This document shows positions 1 through 14,403 of a stretch of DNA of 64,000 nt, piece by piece. This DNA is from Struthio camelus (Eukaryota > Chordata > Aves > Struthioniformes > Struthionidae). The translations under genes were made by a program, and so were the position numbers. Each line of letters starts with the position of its first letter. Positions within the stretch are counted from its first letter, which is position 1. The notes beneath the pieces were generated by a model. That model worked only from the letters and a program-made list of their open reading frames with translations, ran no database searches and was not told the DNA's origin. The DNA is taken from NCBI RefSeq assembly GCF_040807025.1, contig NC_090942.1, forward strand, positions 37,712,911 to 37,776,910. Reading direction: 5' to 3'.

Positions 1-3000
1 CAAAAGAGATTTCTGACTTTGGGAGAAACCTCAAAGGAAAAGATTTTTATTCAACTCCCAAACAAAACAATAACATATTCCAAAAGCTTGAAAATTAAAT
101 ACAGTTGATATTCTCTGGCAGTATTGAAGATTTTTTTTCATTTTGAATTTTAATTGGGAATCTCAGGCAATTTATACTGCAAGAGGAACCTGGCTTCTAC
201 CTAGGCTGGGCAATTTTCACCCATTGTCTCTTCCTATTTCAAAAATACTCTCAAATATACACCCCTACATGGGGAGAACAAGAACACATCAGAAGATCTG
301 AGTATGAAACATTCCTCTGCCCTGATACCTTCTAAAGAAAGCTGGATAAGACACCTAGAATGCCCATCAAAACTATATGCTCATCAGAAAAAATAGCCAC
401 TACTATATCATGCTATTGGGTTTATTACTCACTTCACAAAGATATTTCTTTCTCAGAAAAAAACAGAAATACTGAGCGAGATTGCCACATGAAACTTTGT
501 CACGATTCCTGCTAACCTTAACAAATCTTAAACAAAATTTGGATTTGAGAATGAAACTCAAGTTTAAGCAAGATTGGCCCAGCTTTGTGTTTGAACAAAG
601 ATGTCAGTCTTGTAATTTCGGCAAGCAGCACATTTAGAAAGGCCTTGGTGACAGCTTTGAATCCTGCTAACATAGCCTGAGGTCTTTTCGAAGTGCACAA
701 GTGGCCAGAAAGCAGTTATGAAATTTGAATTGTAAGAGGTACCAAGCTTTGCTGAGACGGCTATTTTTCACCATCACATTACAGGGCAAGTTTCCCAGTC
801 TCTCTTGGAGGCTAAAAACCCATATGAAATCTCACATACACTGGCACAGGCAAGATGTACTGAAAGAGGTATGGGCAGCTGGTTTGGTGTGAACCAAGCC
901 TGCCTTTTGCTAGATTGGAAAGAATTCTTATTCTTATTGCATAGGATGTGCGATGAGGAAGCGTAGCAAGCACACACTATGAAATGTTTTCACCAAAGTT
1001 GACAGAGATAGAGACATCCATTGCTGCATCCCTTGACAATGCTATTATTTGACCTCTCGGCATGTCTCAGCGTGTCTTGCGGATGATACCATCTCCCAGC
1101 CTGTCTTCAGTCTCCCTTGCACATTGAACAAACAATGCCCTTCTCACAGCTAGAATCGTGCTACAAACTGTGCGAAAACTTTTGCGAAAGTTATGCTGCT
1201 GGAAAGCATAGCTTATCTGCAGTCTCTGCATAGTGAGATAACCTTCTTGTGAAATCACAGTATTCACCAGGATAGATTCTGCTCCCAAAATAAAAGGTTA
1301 TAATGTCTTATGTAAATCTGGGGGTTGAGTGAAGAAAGGGTAATGATTTGGAGGTCATAAATATTCTGGCCATGCTCACTCCATATGCTCTGTAGTCCAG
1401 CTATAAATAGCCTCCAAATTGCTAACACATTTTGAGAAAGTTGAGTGACCCAGCTTTCACTTTGTAATGTGAGGATAAAACCTAATGATGCCACAGAAGG
1501 GCAGAGGAAAAGAACTGCTGAGGCCATGTACACATCTGCTGAAAGGGTCCTAGCTGTGAACTTCTATAGAGAGAACCAGCTGGTTTTAAAACAGATAAAG
1601 AAATGAGAAAGTACAAGGCCAGCCAGCACAAGGTCAGCTCTGTGTGGGGAGAGAACAAAGCAGCTAACATCATTGCCATGAGTGGTCTATCGGAGCAAGA
1701 AGTAAATTCATCCCCACACACTTCTGCTTCAGCAGGTCCAATTCCCAGCAAATTCTACAGCCAGTGGTGACTTTAGACTAATTTTCCTTTACATATAAAT
1801 GTAGTCTGACGTATTTAAATGTTCAGGTGAAAAAAACTGCAAACAGAAATCGGGTCACCTGCAACCCTTTTCTAATCTATTTACTAATAAATTTCATTGA
1901 CTTTGAAAAAACACTTTACAGTTCCAGGCAAAAACTACTGATGTGCTGGACACTATCCTTCCTGCTCCCTCTGTTTACCCTGGACTCTTTTCAACCTTGT
2001 TGTGTCCCTTCCAGCTGCTGGTACTGCCTATTTAAACCATTACCCTAGTCCTGGGCATCCCATATCCTGAGTAGCAGCTAGCTGAATTGGAGCACAACAG
2101 CCAGCACTTAACGGTGCCAGAGTTGTCCTCCTGTCATTTTGCCCTTGTAACAGTTCTCAGTGATTTCTCAATGTGATGGTAAAAGGGACTCTATCATCTG
2201 CTTGGCTTTACACAAAAATGTCATCCATCAGTTTGGAAATCACTTCTCCCACACCCCAAATAACAACTCTGGATAGATGCTAAATCGTAAATAAATACCC
2301 CAAGAGCATTCAAAAGAGAAGCTGACTCTTTTTCCCTTCTGTAAGAGCCAAAGCAGGTGAACCACAGCAATAAACAAGAAAAAATTCCAATCAGCAGTAA
2401 CTTATTAGAGGTCATTTGCATTAGCATGTTACTTTTCCTTTGACAGTTACATTTAGGAGTGCTCAGAATATCCAAACACGGAAAAAAGTTACACACTAAC
2501 ACTTCCTCAGGGGCATTACCAAAAAATCACAATTCAAATCATATCCTGTAATGACAGCCAACATCTAATTCATTTTTGAAAACAGAAATAAAACAAAATT
2601 GTTATGAATGGTCTTATATCCCAGGCAATCAAAAAAAAACAGATCATGAAATCTAGTATTTGATCCATTTTTCACAAGCATGGTTCAGAGAACGTCTATG
2701 CTTAGGCCATGGATCTGTACATACAGCACTTTCTTTTAGAAGTCTCGAGACGAGCTAAGCTCATTGATCTCAGATCTTGTGGATTTGAAGTTTTTGAAGG
2801 GCAGCCAAAAGTTTCACTTCATTTTTCAACTCCTTCTAGAACTTGAGATCTTGCTTCTTGTTCCTAAAGTACTTTAATATATTTACATTGTAAACAACAT
2901 TATGCTGAGATGTACGAAGCAGGAGAGGTCAAAAAAAGAAAGGCATGCTTAATGTTCTTTTCTATTTCAGGTTAACCATTTGATGCCAGATTTTATTCTG

Positions 3001-6000
3001 AAACAAGTCTTGAGCTCTGAATGAAAAAACTTGCATGTAATTAGAGCAGACTCAGGCAGCTAACCAGGCTAAGTGCTCAAATAAGCACGGGTATTTTCAA
3101 TGTTGTTACAGTTGTCCATCCAGCTTTCCATCCCCTTTTGAGATACCTCAGTTCAACTGCTTGGCCCCTGTGTTTATTACTAAACACTTTCTGATAATAT
3201 GGGGTCACCTTTTCTCCTCAGAACTCCAGTCTCAGGGACATCGTCTCTCAGGTAGCCCTCTGAAGGACACATCATAATAGAAGTAGGTAGTTTTGACTGA
3301 CTGTGTGAAGATCTGAAAGCGGTTACTCTGTGCTTCAGATAGAGCACTATATTCAGTGATACATGACCTGCATACAGCACTTTGTTATTCATCAGTAAGA
3401 GGTATTTATTCAGAGTTTCAAGTCCTTTTCCCCAGAGTCTCCCATAGGGTCTATGTTCCCTTGACCTTCATTGGCCCCTTATCAAAGAACAAGTTTCATA
3501 TCTGACTTCTCTGTTCTGCTTCTGGAGAAATTTCAGTCCTTCAGACCAGTGCTCAAAAAAAAAAGACAAAATCCAATCTCCCTACATCGTGAAGTGCTCC
3601 AGTTTGCATGAGTGATCATTAAGGCTCAATAATGCTCTAGTGTGCCTGGACTGATAGGCTCCCGGACAGCAGATGGTGAATTTCCTATAAATGGAAACAT
3701 CAACAGTACAACGATGACATGAAATGAAACAAAATGGGTAACTGAGATAAGACTTGTAAAAGGAGAAACACTTTCTTTTAAAATTAAAACAGGTCAGCAC
3801 ACTTTCTCCAAGTCATCATATATACCTGCATAGCTATTAACACTGAAACTCTCATTTTCCACGATTTTTAAAAATGCTCTCCAAAATTGTGACATGCAAA
3901 CACTATGTTTTCAAGAATTAGAGGCAAGGTCATAAAAGTATTATTTTTCATTGTACAATTCTGAACTAGTCATCTCATATCAGTGGCCAAATTCTATTAG
4001 TCCCAAACTACAAGAAAATATGCAAGCTTGATCAGCTGAAATTTTTCTGCCCCTGCAACCTAAGTTTAGGTATATTTACGGACCAATCAAAATTCCCTGC
4101 AGAAAACTCAGATTTGGTCTTCAGAATAGCATGCAGCTGTCATTAGCTTTGTCCAGATTTGAAAAAGTGATTCAAATTCTTTTAGGATTAGCGAATGTGA
4201 TTATTACTTCAAGATTGTCTCCTCACGGACTGAAACAGTGAATGCCATACCTAAAAACACATGGAATGTCAATTCTTGAACTAAAGAGCTACTTCTTTGT
4301 ATCTACAGCTACAACAGCTCTCCCAAGCCTCCGAAATCCACAGTGATTCTAACCTTGGATGAGCCTCCACTGATGTGACACCTCTTGGCTAACAGGGAAC
4401 TGAATTAAGAACTAAATTTTCTAAACTAAAACTCAAAGGCCACGGACCTCTTGTCATACATACCGCCTATCAGCCAGAATCACTGAAATAAATAACATGA
4501 ACTAGAAATGCCAACTCATCTTCTGTGCAATGAGGATGCAGCTCTTACAACAGCTTGTTCTGTGACTGAGACCTAAAAATGTTCTAAATCACATTTGGCT
4601 TTAAGCCAAAATTTTCAATTAAATGTTAGAGAAAGCAAGAGGAAAAAAGAAATTCAGCACACAACAAACTACTTTGAATCAGCAAACTACTCTCTCTTGG
4701 GAATGTTTTGCAGAAGGCTTTGGAAAGAAAAGCCACTGCAATTATTATTATAATAAAGGTATGCAAACACATCATTTAGGAGAAGATTTGAGGGGGATGG
4801 GGATCAGTTTCTTTGAGTAGATTACTGGAATACAGGGCTTATTGAGGTTCCTCTCCCTTTTCCAGGACTTCCTGGCTTAATTTGGACTCAGATGTATCCC
4901 AAGTAATTTTTCAAAATTTTGACCTGTCAGTGCCTGCTTCTCTGAGAAGGTTTTCATAAAGATCTGAATCAGGACTCCTCAGGGCCTACAGAGTTACAAG
5001 TAGTTTATATTTGATTTAATTAGGGGGATTTGATTAAAATACAGAGCTTTTTTCAGCATATGGGTCCTCACTGTATGCAGTTCTGTTGTCCAAAAAAATG
5101 CTTTCAGTGATGGGAGAGGGGGACAACAGGCTCGTCGGCTCTGAAAAAGATATCTGCATCACCTGGTGCAAAAGCTGTTGTAGTTTCATTCCCATTCGTA
5201 CGGAGCAGGACTGCACATGTAGCTCAGCATAAGCAGGTTGTTCAGATATGGTAAAAATAATCAGGTCAGTTCTGCAGAAAGCAAACTTCTGCTAGGCTTA
5301 GACTGGAAATAGGATGAAAGTCAAGATTATAGTGACAGTTTCTTCTGGAAAATGGTGCTGAAGAACTAATTTGGGAAGGTCTTGAGCAAAAGAAAGGGGA
5401 AACAATTCAGAACCGCTTCCAGACTTCTGTCATCTCCCTCCTTTTTATTACAAAATGGTGACTAATTATAAATATATCTGTATAGTTATTGAAATAAAAA
5501 GTACCAAAAATTACACAGTTAATGCCTCAAATGTAATGGAAATAGTAAATCCAAGTTAATTGTAAAATCTGTTTATTGTGGAGAAGGAACTTTATGACTC
5601 TTGATAGATACTCACTACGAATACAGCCTATATGTATCCTGATTCATGTAGGTCCTACAGAAGCCACCATGTAGATAACCAAAAAGTAGAAAAATCATTT
5701 TTATTTTCTAGTTTGTTTCAAAGTCCGTGGTTGTTTGCAGCAGGTAAATAGGGACATGTACAGCATGTGAACTGCACCCTCTGGACCATGCACTGTTACA
5801 ACCTTCAAGTACTTGCACCCTGTTAAAGAGTGGCTCAGAGAGCAGAATGAAAAGGGTTCAGCAGACATCTTCCACTTTGAACAAATACTGTTGGGCAGCG
5901 TTTGGACTCATTTCTGTGAAATGCCTGTGTATAAACTCAGCCAAAACGTGGCCTAAAGCAGATGTAGCATTGCTATGTGTTAGATGTCTTGTCTGAAAGT

Positions 6001-6931
6001 TGTTTTCTCACTGTTCATGAGCCATATGCAGGATCATGGCTTGGTCAGAAACTCTGGTCAGACACTTAATGGTTATTTTGAACTAGGGCTGAACAAAGTT
6101 CATCCTTCATTCATTTTTACCTAAATAGCGTTCAGCATCAGTTCAGCTGTACAAATTGCTGACACTGATTCTTTCTACCATAGACAGGCCCTAGGGTTTT
6201 AAACTTTATCCATCAATCTAAGCATATCTGTGCACTCTAACATTTAAAAATAGATTAGGTCATTAGTTATGAAACCTTCAACAGTTATTGTAAGTTATCA
6301 TATACAATGTATGAGGAATTTTAAAATGTTTTCTCATTTTATAAGCATTTTAAAAGCAAATTTAAAACCACTTTATATTTTGGTTAAATAGGCAGCTAAG
6401 CACATAAGAAGGATAATATTTATTTACTGAAATAAGTATATTCCTCAAATTCCTGCAGGAGCTTACAATTAGACCTACCATAAAATATTTTCTGTCTGTG
6501 TCACATGTGGCATTAGTAACCTTGTTTCAAATATTATATCTTTGGTTATTTACATCATTTGTTGTAATTAAAGTTAAAAGAACTCTTCACAAAACGGTAT
6601 TTAGAATCTTTCCAACCATAATTAATGTTTTCATGTGTTTTGCCATCAATTAAAAATTTAGAAAACTCCATTACTCAATACTCATTGGGTGTTCAGTCTC
6701 AAATTAGTCACACATCGATGCCCTGCTAATAGAAGAGTCCTGCAACAACGCCTTCTCGCATAGAGGTGCAGGGGGGATCATGGCAGTTCCTTGATAGTCT
6801 AGAAATCATAAGGGTCCTTGAAGACCCTCAGCAAATTAAAATACAGTGAAAAATTATTTTGCTGATATTGAGGCGTGAAGAGAAGAATTCTGGGGAAGAA
6901 ATAGAGAGAGGGATATGGGATAAGGAGACAG

Positions 6932-6977
6932 GGCATACTGCCCAATCACGACAAGGCATACTGCCCAATCACGTCAA
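6932..6977. repeat. 23-bp tandem duplication (2 copies)
   Basis: Two adjacent 23-bp units, each beginning GGCATACTGCCCAATCACG, occupy 6932-6954 and 6955-6977 and differ at one base (A versus T, four bases from the end). This is a simple local duplication with no apparent function. Confidence 0.9.
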
Positions 6978-8329
6978 AATAATCATGCCCAGATGATTTT
7001 GTTTACTTCACTGACTCCAACTACTGTTGCAGTAAATACATTTTTCCTACTGGAAGAATCACAAGACAAATGATAAGCAAAATCACTTCTTACATCTAAA
7101 ATTCTCTGTAATTGTCTGGTAAAGGATTTAATCATCTAAGAAGTACTAAAGAAGATGTACTTCTTATATTACTTCTTCCCAGTAGACAATGGAAGGGAGA
7201 AGTTGTTTTGTTTTGTTTTCTGTATTTTTCTTTCACATTCCAGTTCTGTAGATCGATTCTATCCAGTTCCACTGAGGACAGTGGGAGTTTGGGAGCTGAT
7301 GCCAGCAGACCTATATTCTATATAACAGCCAAGACTAATCACTAAAGAAGCTTAATGAATCACAGTCAAATCACTCATGGGAAAATCAAAACCACAAAGG
7401 AAAACTTTGTAACATTCTCAATGTTTACTTTGATAAAACATTAGTACACATTAGAAAAAATGTACCTCTCACTCTTATATGTGAGAAATGGATCATTGCC
7501 CAGCTAGGAAGATGTTCTGATTTACACCTATAGACCTAGAGGAAGATAGCTGAGGTAGGGGCTAAGGACTGAAAGATCTTCTTACAAACATCAGTCTTGC
7601 AACTGAACCAAAATAAAGCACAGCAAAACCTTTTGCTTTATCCTTGCACAGCACCTTACTCAACAGGGTTGTGATCCTGACTGGGTATGGTGAGTGCCAC
7701 TGTCACAAAAATAAAGAATACAGAATATGTGTCTCTAACGCTTGTGCCTTTGCTTTATTGCTCTGAAACAAGATTTGTGCACTGATTCCGTATAAACTTA
7801 TTAATTTACACGGAAGCTCTTTGTCCTCTCTCCCCATATTACACCACAGTCCAATAAATGCTTGTGCTGAAGTGAACTATCCTTCTAGACGATGCTCTCA
7901 GCAACAAAAGTTGACCTGAGAAATAAAATTTAGTTAATGTCATGCTCTTTATGATTTAAAGTGAAAGCTGAAATCACCCTTTCCAGACCTACTTTAAACA
8001 AAATTACTCTCTGATTATTTATTCCTCTTAGAATTACCAGGAACATTAAATCTAGCTTACTCAGTTTTGCCAACAGGCTCATAACTTTCTTGTGAGCTTT
8101 TTCAGTCAGCTAAAGATCCAGCCTTTGAACTGGGAGCAGAGGTATTGTCTCATACAGTCAGGATTTTGCATTAGATTACATCATTAAATAGCGCACATAT
8201 AAAGAGCTGAAAACAAAGTTTTAGTAGAAATTGTCCCCAAGCTTTATTAATTTCATAATTGTTCTGCATAATATTACCATTCTTCCTACTATCTGCTGGG
8301 TCTTGGGACAGGACTCAATACAAGATCAA

Positions 8330-8905
8330 GACACCTAATTTAGGCATTTAAATATAAGTACTCGATTGAGTTGACTAAATACAGTCATCTGGTGCCATCT
8401 CACATGCCTATGAGTATCATGTCATAGATCTGACACAGAGCTGTAAGTCTCGTGCAGATATCTTAGATACTTTGGCACATTTAAAATGCTTGCTACTGAG
8501 GGTTACATCACAAGTTTGGGGCAAGTTATTCAACTTTCCTAACTTGCCATGATTTGAAGTACAGCTGATCCAAAGCCTGTCTTAGGGCAAGTAGAATCAC
8601 TGTACAGGTCTATTGACAGGAACAGGATTCAGATGCCTAAACATAACCATCTAGCACCCTCCAAGATGCCTCAAGGGAAGGGACTGGTGGATATGGTGCC
8701 CAGCATACAGGATTCTGCACCCACCTGGAGCAGCGCTTGGTGGCCGGACAAGATACTCCAGTGTCTAAAATGATCTGATAGATGCAGCTGAATCCTACCC
8801 AATATCTCCACTGACTATGACACTAAAGCATCTAGGTCACACGTAGACAATTACAGTTAGACACCTGTTTTAGGTGTCAATCTCAAGTTGAATCCTGCCT
8901 CTAAT
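8330..8905. repeat. Possible ancient degenerate interspersed repeat rich in 'TTAGGCACCTAA'-like words
   Basis: The block contains several decayed versions of the palindromic words found in old sauropsid interspersed repeats. Examples are CACCTAATTTAGGCATTTAA near 8330, ATGCCTAAAC near 8632 and AGACACCTGTTTTAGGTGTC near 8860. Similar words recur at about 32.87-32.95 kb and 33.98-34.03 kb. The family cannot be named by eye and the boundaries are approximate. Confidence 0.3.
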
Positions 8906-11900
8906 GTCCTCTTTGGTAGGCTGTGACTGAATTTCCAATACCAAAAAACAAGCAGCACTGGGCTCCTCCTTAAAACATCAGAAAGCATCAACGAGGCAAG
9001 AAACATTAAGTTTTTATATCCTTTCCATATCATTTATGTCTGAAGAAGAAGTATCTATAAACATTAAATTAAGACATTGTATCTTTGAGTGTATCTTTGT
9101 AAAGATTCGTTATCTAACAATAAAATAACTGAATCACAACAAAAGGCATATTTACTTTTAATATTATGTACCTTGTTTTTTGGAAGAAGAAGGAGATGTC
9201 TGTAAAGGTTTTCTTTTTAGATTCTTTATGCTGGCATAGGAATTTTATCTGATGATGCACCTTTATTACTCTTCTCAAAATACTGGGTGATTTAATATGC
9301 TTTTGAGCAGAGGCATCAAGATTAAAAAGAGTAACTTTAAAAAATAAAATTGCTGTCATACTTTTGGACAGGCAAGAGCCATAATATTATGAGATTACTG
9401 CTACACCCAGCTGTATCACTTAAAATCATAAATCTGAATCACTAGAAAAAAGATTTTCAGGCCAATCAAATAAAACAAGATGATGGTAAAACACAATTGT
9501 ACTGTTCTCCAGCTTCCAGACTTGCTAATACTAGTAAAAAGGCAAATTCCAAGTACAAGTTTTATTAGCATTGAAAATGCTGAAAGGTGTCTCCGCCTTC
9601 ACCTTTTCAATGAAATCAGCCACCCAGACAGCTTTTATTGTGTTAAATTCATAGAGCGAACTTGCAGAGTATCTGCAATGGTTGTGTAAAGGCTCCACTC
9701 CCTTTTCTCTGACAGATTTAGGCCATCTGAGCAGGTTTTAAACTTCTTTCATCACCTCAGAGACCAAAATTAAAGAGGAGCTATGTGGTACTCAGTCTGA
9801 AAGCTTTACAGCACTGAAGGCTTGCAAAGAAACTGAGCACATGGAGTTAACCATGAAGGAATACTTTAACAACCAATATTAAAGACGGGACTGCTACAAA
9901 ATTAGCTGTATCTCTGTCCTGTTTGTAGCATCTCTTGGTGACACCATTTTAACTTTTTGCTGAAAACTACTCTGTCTTAGTCAGATACTTGCTTAGATTG
10001 ACAGCAGAGCCCAAGCCCACCTGGGCTACCCACAGGAAGAGATAAATTGAAGAGTTGGACAGAAAGGAGAGCTCCATTTTATATTGCTACACTTAGTTCC
10101 AATATATACTTCGGCTTTTAAATTTTTCTGTTTGTTTTATACATCACTGCTCGCAGACCAGTTAGACTTGCTGAGTAAGCCTAGTGCTGAAGGTCAGTGT
10201 GTAGTAGAGAATGGCAAAACGATGACTACGCTCAAAGAGAGAAAAAAGGATAGAGGCTGAAACCATTCAGGGATATGAGGAAACTCACAGCCAAATGGGA
10301 AAAAAAGAGGCAAAAATTGACTTAGTTCCAGAATCATGACAAGTTCATCGGAAATGTAACTGCTAAATTAACACTATAGAAAATTCCTACTATAATTTAT
10401 TATGCTGGTAAGCCTGGAAAGAGCAAGGAGTGCTGCTCTATTACTACACCAGTGCCAAAGTAATTCAGCACTACTATTCACTGCAGTGAGGGACATTTAA
10501 CTGAGAAGTCCAGTTTTTGTAGAACCATATATCTACAAGCATATAAAAGTTCTTAATTGTTAGTATGTTGTTACGGATCAAGGATGATCTTTCATTCACT
10601 CACAATCAGAAAAAATCTAATGGAACAATAGATTTAGTTTCATTTTTCAAAGACAGAGTTTCTTGGACAGAAGCCTACGTTAAAGATTGTTTACCTTAAA
10701 AAAGAAGGACATGCATGATCTCTTCATCATTCTCATCTTCCCCAATTATGGCCTTGTCTTCTTCAATGTTAGAAAGCATTTACAATAGTTAAGAATGAAA
10801 AAGCCTTGAAAAATCAGGCTTCCACAGAAAAGTCAGAGGCCAACATGTCTTTCTCCGATGTATGGTTAGAGATTTCTGGGAAATACAAATGAAATAGCTT
10901 CAATAAATGTGAACAGAGCACAAACTAAAAATAGAAAAAAAAATGAAGAGGTCAGATAAAATAGAAAAAAAAAAAATGCAGAGGCTGCTTTCCTCCCAAA
11001 TTGGAATCTGAAGATCTGTAAGAGTTAGCATCACGTAAGTCTTCCCCTAACAGTGTTATGGGAAAAGTTGGTTACCACTGAACAATAGAAAAAGTATGAC
11101 AAAGCATTCGTCTAAGCACTAAGCAGTATTTTCTCACTGCCTCACATTCTCATCTCCTTTTTCTATTAGAGTCTGTTCCCATTTGTTCTCTGGGCTCCAG
11201 CCTTTACAAATAGAGCCCTTAATAGAGCAACTCCCACTCTCCTCCTCAAAAGAGACCTACTGGATAAAAACTAAAGGTGTCTATCAAGACCATAGAGAAC
11301 CTTATCAAATCTTGATAAAAACAAAACAGAGAAAAAGGTTGTCCATTATGCTATTTCCTTTTCCAGAGGGCTTCAATCACAGATTTTTCATGCCATGGAC
11401 AGTTACATGGGTATCAATTCAGGAATTCTCCTGACAAGAGGGGCAAAAAGAGACAGGAGAGAACAAGGATTTAAAAATAATATCTATTAAAAATAACTGC
11501 ACTGTGGGAGCCAACGTACCATTATCCACTGTGCTCCAACATCGATTCTGCCTCCAAAACTACCAATAATCTAAAACCTGAAACTCTTGTGGAAGGCCTG
11601 ACTCATCCTGTAGCAAATACCAATGGTGAAAATGTAATCACCCAACAAACAACAACACAGCAAATAGTATAACAAAGAAATAGGCATCTTTATAAATCTT
11701 TACATTCTGTCATTACTATGATATGAGCTCCACAGTCCGCTGCTGAATCTGGAACACAGCTGTGCGCAGAGCACGACTATGCACATTTGTCTCTACGTTT
11801 CTGCTGATAACGTTAAGATTGATAAACATTAATTCTATGAATGTCATACACAAGTAGTTTATAACTTTTTTAGGACTGTTATACTGTATTTTATAGGCAA

Positions 11901-14380
11901 GTGGGAGTGCAAGCTGGAAACAAAATAAAGAATAGATATATCTGTGGAGAGACAATGACTTTAAAGTAACAATAGCTGGGCCATTTTCTGGAAAGATCCT
12001 CCTCCAGGTGCCAGATAAAAGTGGTACAGATCTGCTGCCAAGACCGGGATATACATACAAATTAAAAGCACTACATGGCTATAAACTGTCTCTGTAGGAA
12101 GAAGCCCATGAATTACCTACAATTATTTGCGTTAAAATACTGAAAGAAAGGCACAGACAGGAATCTGCAAGTCAGAACAGCTGTTGACATAAGGATGAAA
12201 AGATAGCTTCTTACTTTTTCCCATAAAACAGCAAAGTTTAGGTAGGATCGGGTACACGCTGACATTTTGTTTCACCTCTTTGCTTAATGGCTAACGTTTT
12301 TGGAAATAAATAATATTTTGCTTCAAAAGCAATGCTTTGAATCAACTTAATCACTGACTAGTGAGAAACATTTTATTTCAGGCGACAGTCAGAGTTAGGC
12401 CTGTCATGTTACTGTGCCAAGAAACCAGAAAGATCGCAACCCGACCTAAACAGTGTTGAGCCAAAAAGTTCCAGCTTCAAGAGAAATGATGGAAGTACAG
12501 TTTTCGCCTTAATTATGTACTCAAAAGGAAGTGCAAAGGAGTCTAAGGCATGGATAAGTTTTGAACTTACAGTATCCAACAAAACGCATCATACCCCTGA
12601 GCTACGGAGGTGACAAGAATACTAGGTAGCTAGAAAACCTCTCCGCACTTTTTTCCTTGTACGTGCATTGCACTCATTTTGCTTCAGCATTTAACATGCA
12701 TTGATTCAAAGAAAGGAAATTTTCCCCTAGGAGCATTTTCGATATTTTTCCTACAAAGTAACTGCGAGAACTAGGCCCAAACTGTGATATGCAACAAAGA
12801 AAGCAAGCCAATTAGAGGATTACTTTCACTGCAGCTTGATTATAGGGTTCAAAGGCTGAAAGATGAAGACCTTCAGAACATACACTTCCACCTGCTGCTA
12901 TGACAGGGTCATGGACAAAATTTCCCTATATCAGTCATTTCTATATTCTATCAAAGTGCAAACTCTAAGTAGTAAACAAAAGACAAAAAAAGATTGGAAT
13001 TCTTGAAAGTGTTCTGGGGATTTACCATAAGCTATGCTATTAGTAGAATGTATATACATTTAGGGTATTTACTTTGTATCTGTTAACTAAATATAACTAA
13101 CCACAATGATAGAACCGCAACTGTATGCCCCAACTAGTAGATATTATTGGATTGAATATATATACAGATGTAATCTAAGCTATCAACTATGAAAACCAAA
13201 TTCACTTGCTGTTACTGAGTTACCTGCAATTTTTGCAAACTTTTTATGAGACAACTACTTAATTTGAAATATTATTGCAATAAATTTAATATTAGCATTA
13301 ATGAAGGAATATATGAGAACTACGTACCTACGTCAAAATGATCGCATCTACACGAAACAAATGGAATATTACTTGTGCAATATCAACATTTTTATTTATC
13401 AATATCAATTTTTTTAACTTGTTCAAAGCAAAAAAATTATACATCCATTACGGACTCTGATTTTGTATGCTGTTAAAATAGCATATGCAGTAGTCTTGTC
13501 TATATTATCGATGACAACATGGTTGCTATTGCACTGACATAATGCTCTTCAGAGTTTCTAAATATATATGTATTCTAATGAGATAATCCCTAGAGCATGG
13601 GTATGGAGGAATGCTATCCAAATAATGTCATTTCTATTGCAGAATTGGTTTCAAATTAATTGTTTCTTTCTAAAGCTATAATTATCAGGAGAAATCCAGT
13701 TAGTGAGAAAAGATGAAGTTAAAAAGTGCATAATGTTTAATAGCTCATTAAATAGAAAATATATTGTAAATTTGGGAATCGGAATGACTCGCAGCTAACT
13801 GTGAGATGATGGGTCATGGCATATGAAAAGAGACTTTTTTGGCAGGAAAGCAATTTGGTAATGCTGACTGCAGATTGCATTTACTTGACATTCGGAAAGA
13901 TCATATGACACCAATGCGGATGAGGTGAACTTAAACAGTGAGAAGGAAAGGCAAGGAGAGCTAGAGGAGAAAAAGTTAGACTATGAGTGGCTGGGTGCAT
14001 GATGAGGAAGAGGAGAATATGACTGTCATTCTCATGCGTTTAATTGTTATGGTGGCAATGGGGACAAGATGTTACATTAAAGAGACTCAGGGTATTCATG
14101 CAATTATAGTGATAGCTGTGTCAGCACTTTTCTCGCAGAGGAGTTTTACTTAGAACTTCTATAGGTGAATAACAAGTGATTTCATAATTTCTCTAACAAT
14201 AAGAAAACATAGTAACTGCTCTGTATCAATTGCTCTGAATATGATTTTAAAAGCATACTTCACTTCTTAAGAGTCTGAAGTACGCATTTACCAGATGTCA
14301 ATTATGTAACTATAATAGACAAAACAAATTAGAGCAACTTCAAAGAAATTCTGAAACATTCCGGAATTATTATACTGGTA

Positions 14381-14403
14381 AAACAAAACAAAACAAAACA
14401 CAA
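14381..14403. repeat. AAAAC microsatellite
   Basis: About four and a half uninterrupted AAAAC units are followed by one variant unit (ACACAAC). A related TTTTG tract lies at about 7203-7217 on the same strand. This is ordinary simple-sequence DNA. Confidence 0.85.

Noticed and set aside
11716-12060. Minus-strand frame of 114 codons
   Set aside because: No recognisable domain and AT-rich composition. Frames of about 100-116 codons occur several times here (also 27934-28254, 52271-52621 and 57770-58075) and fit chance in 64 kb.
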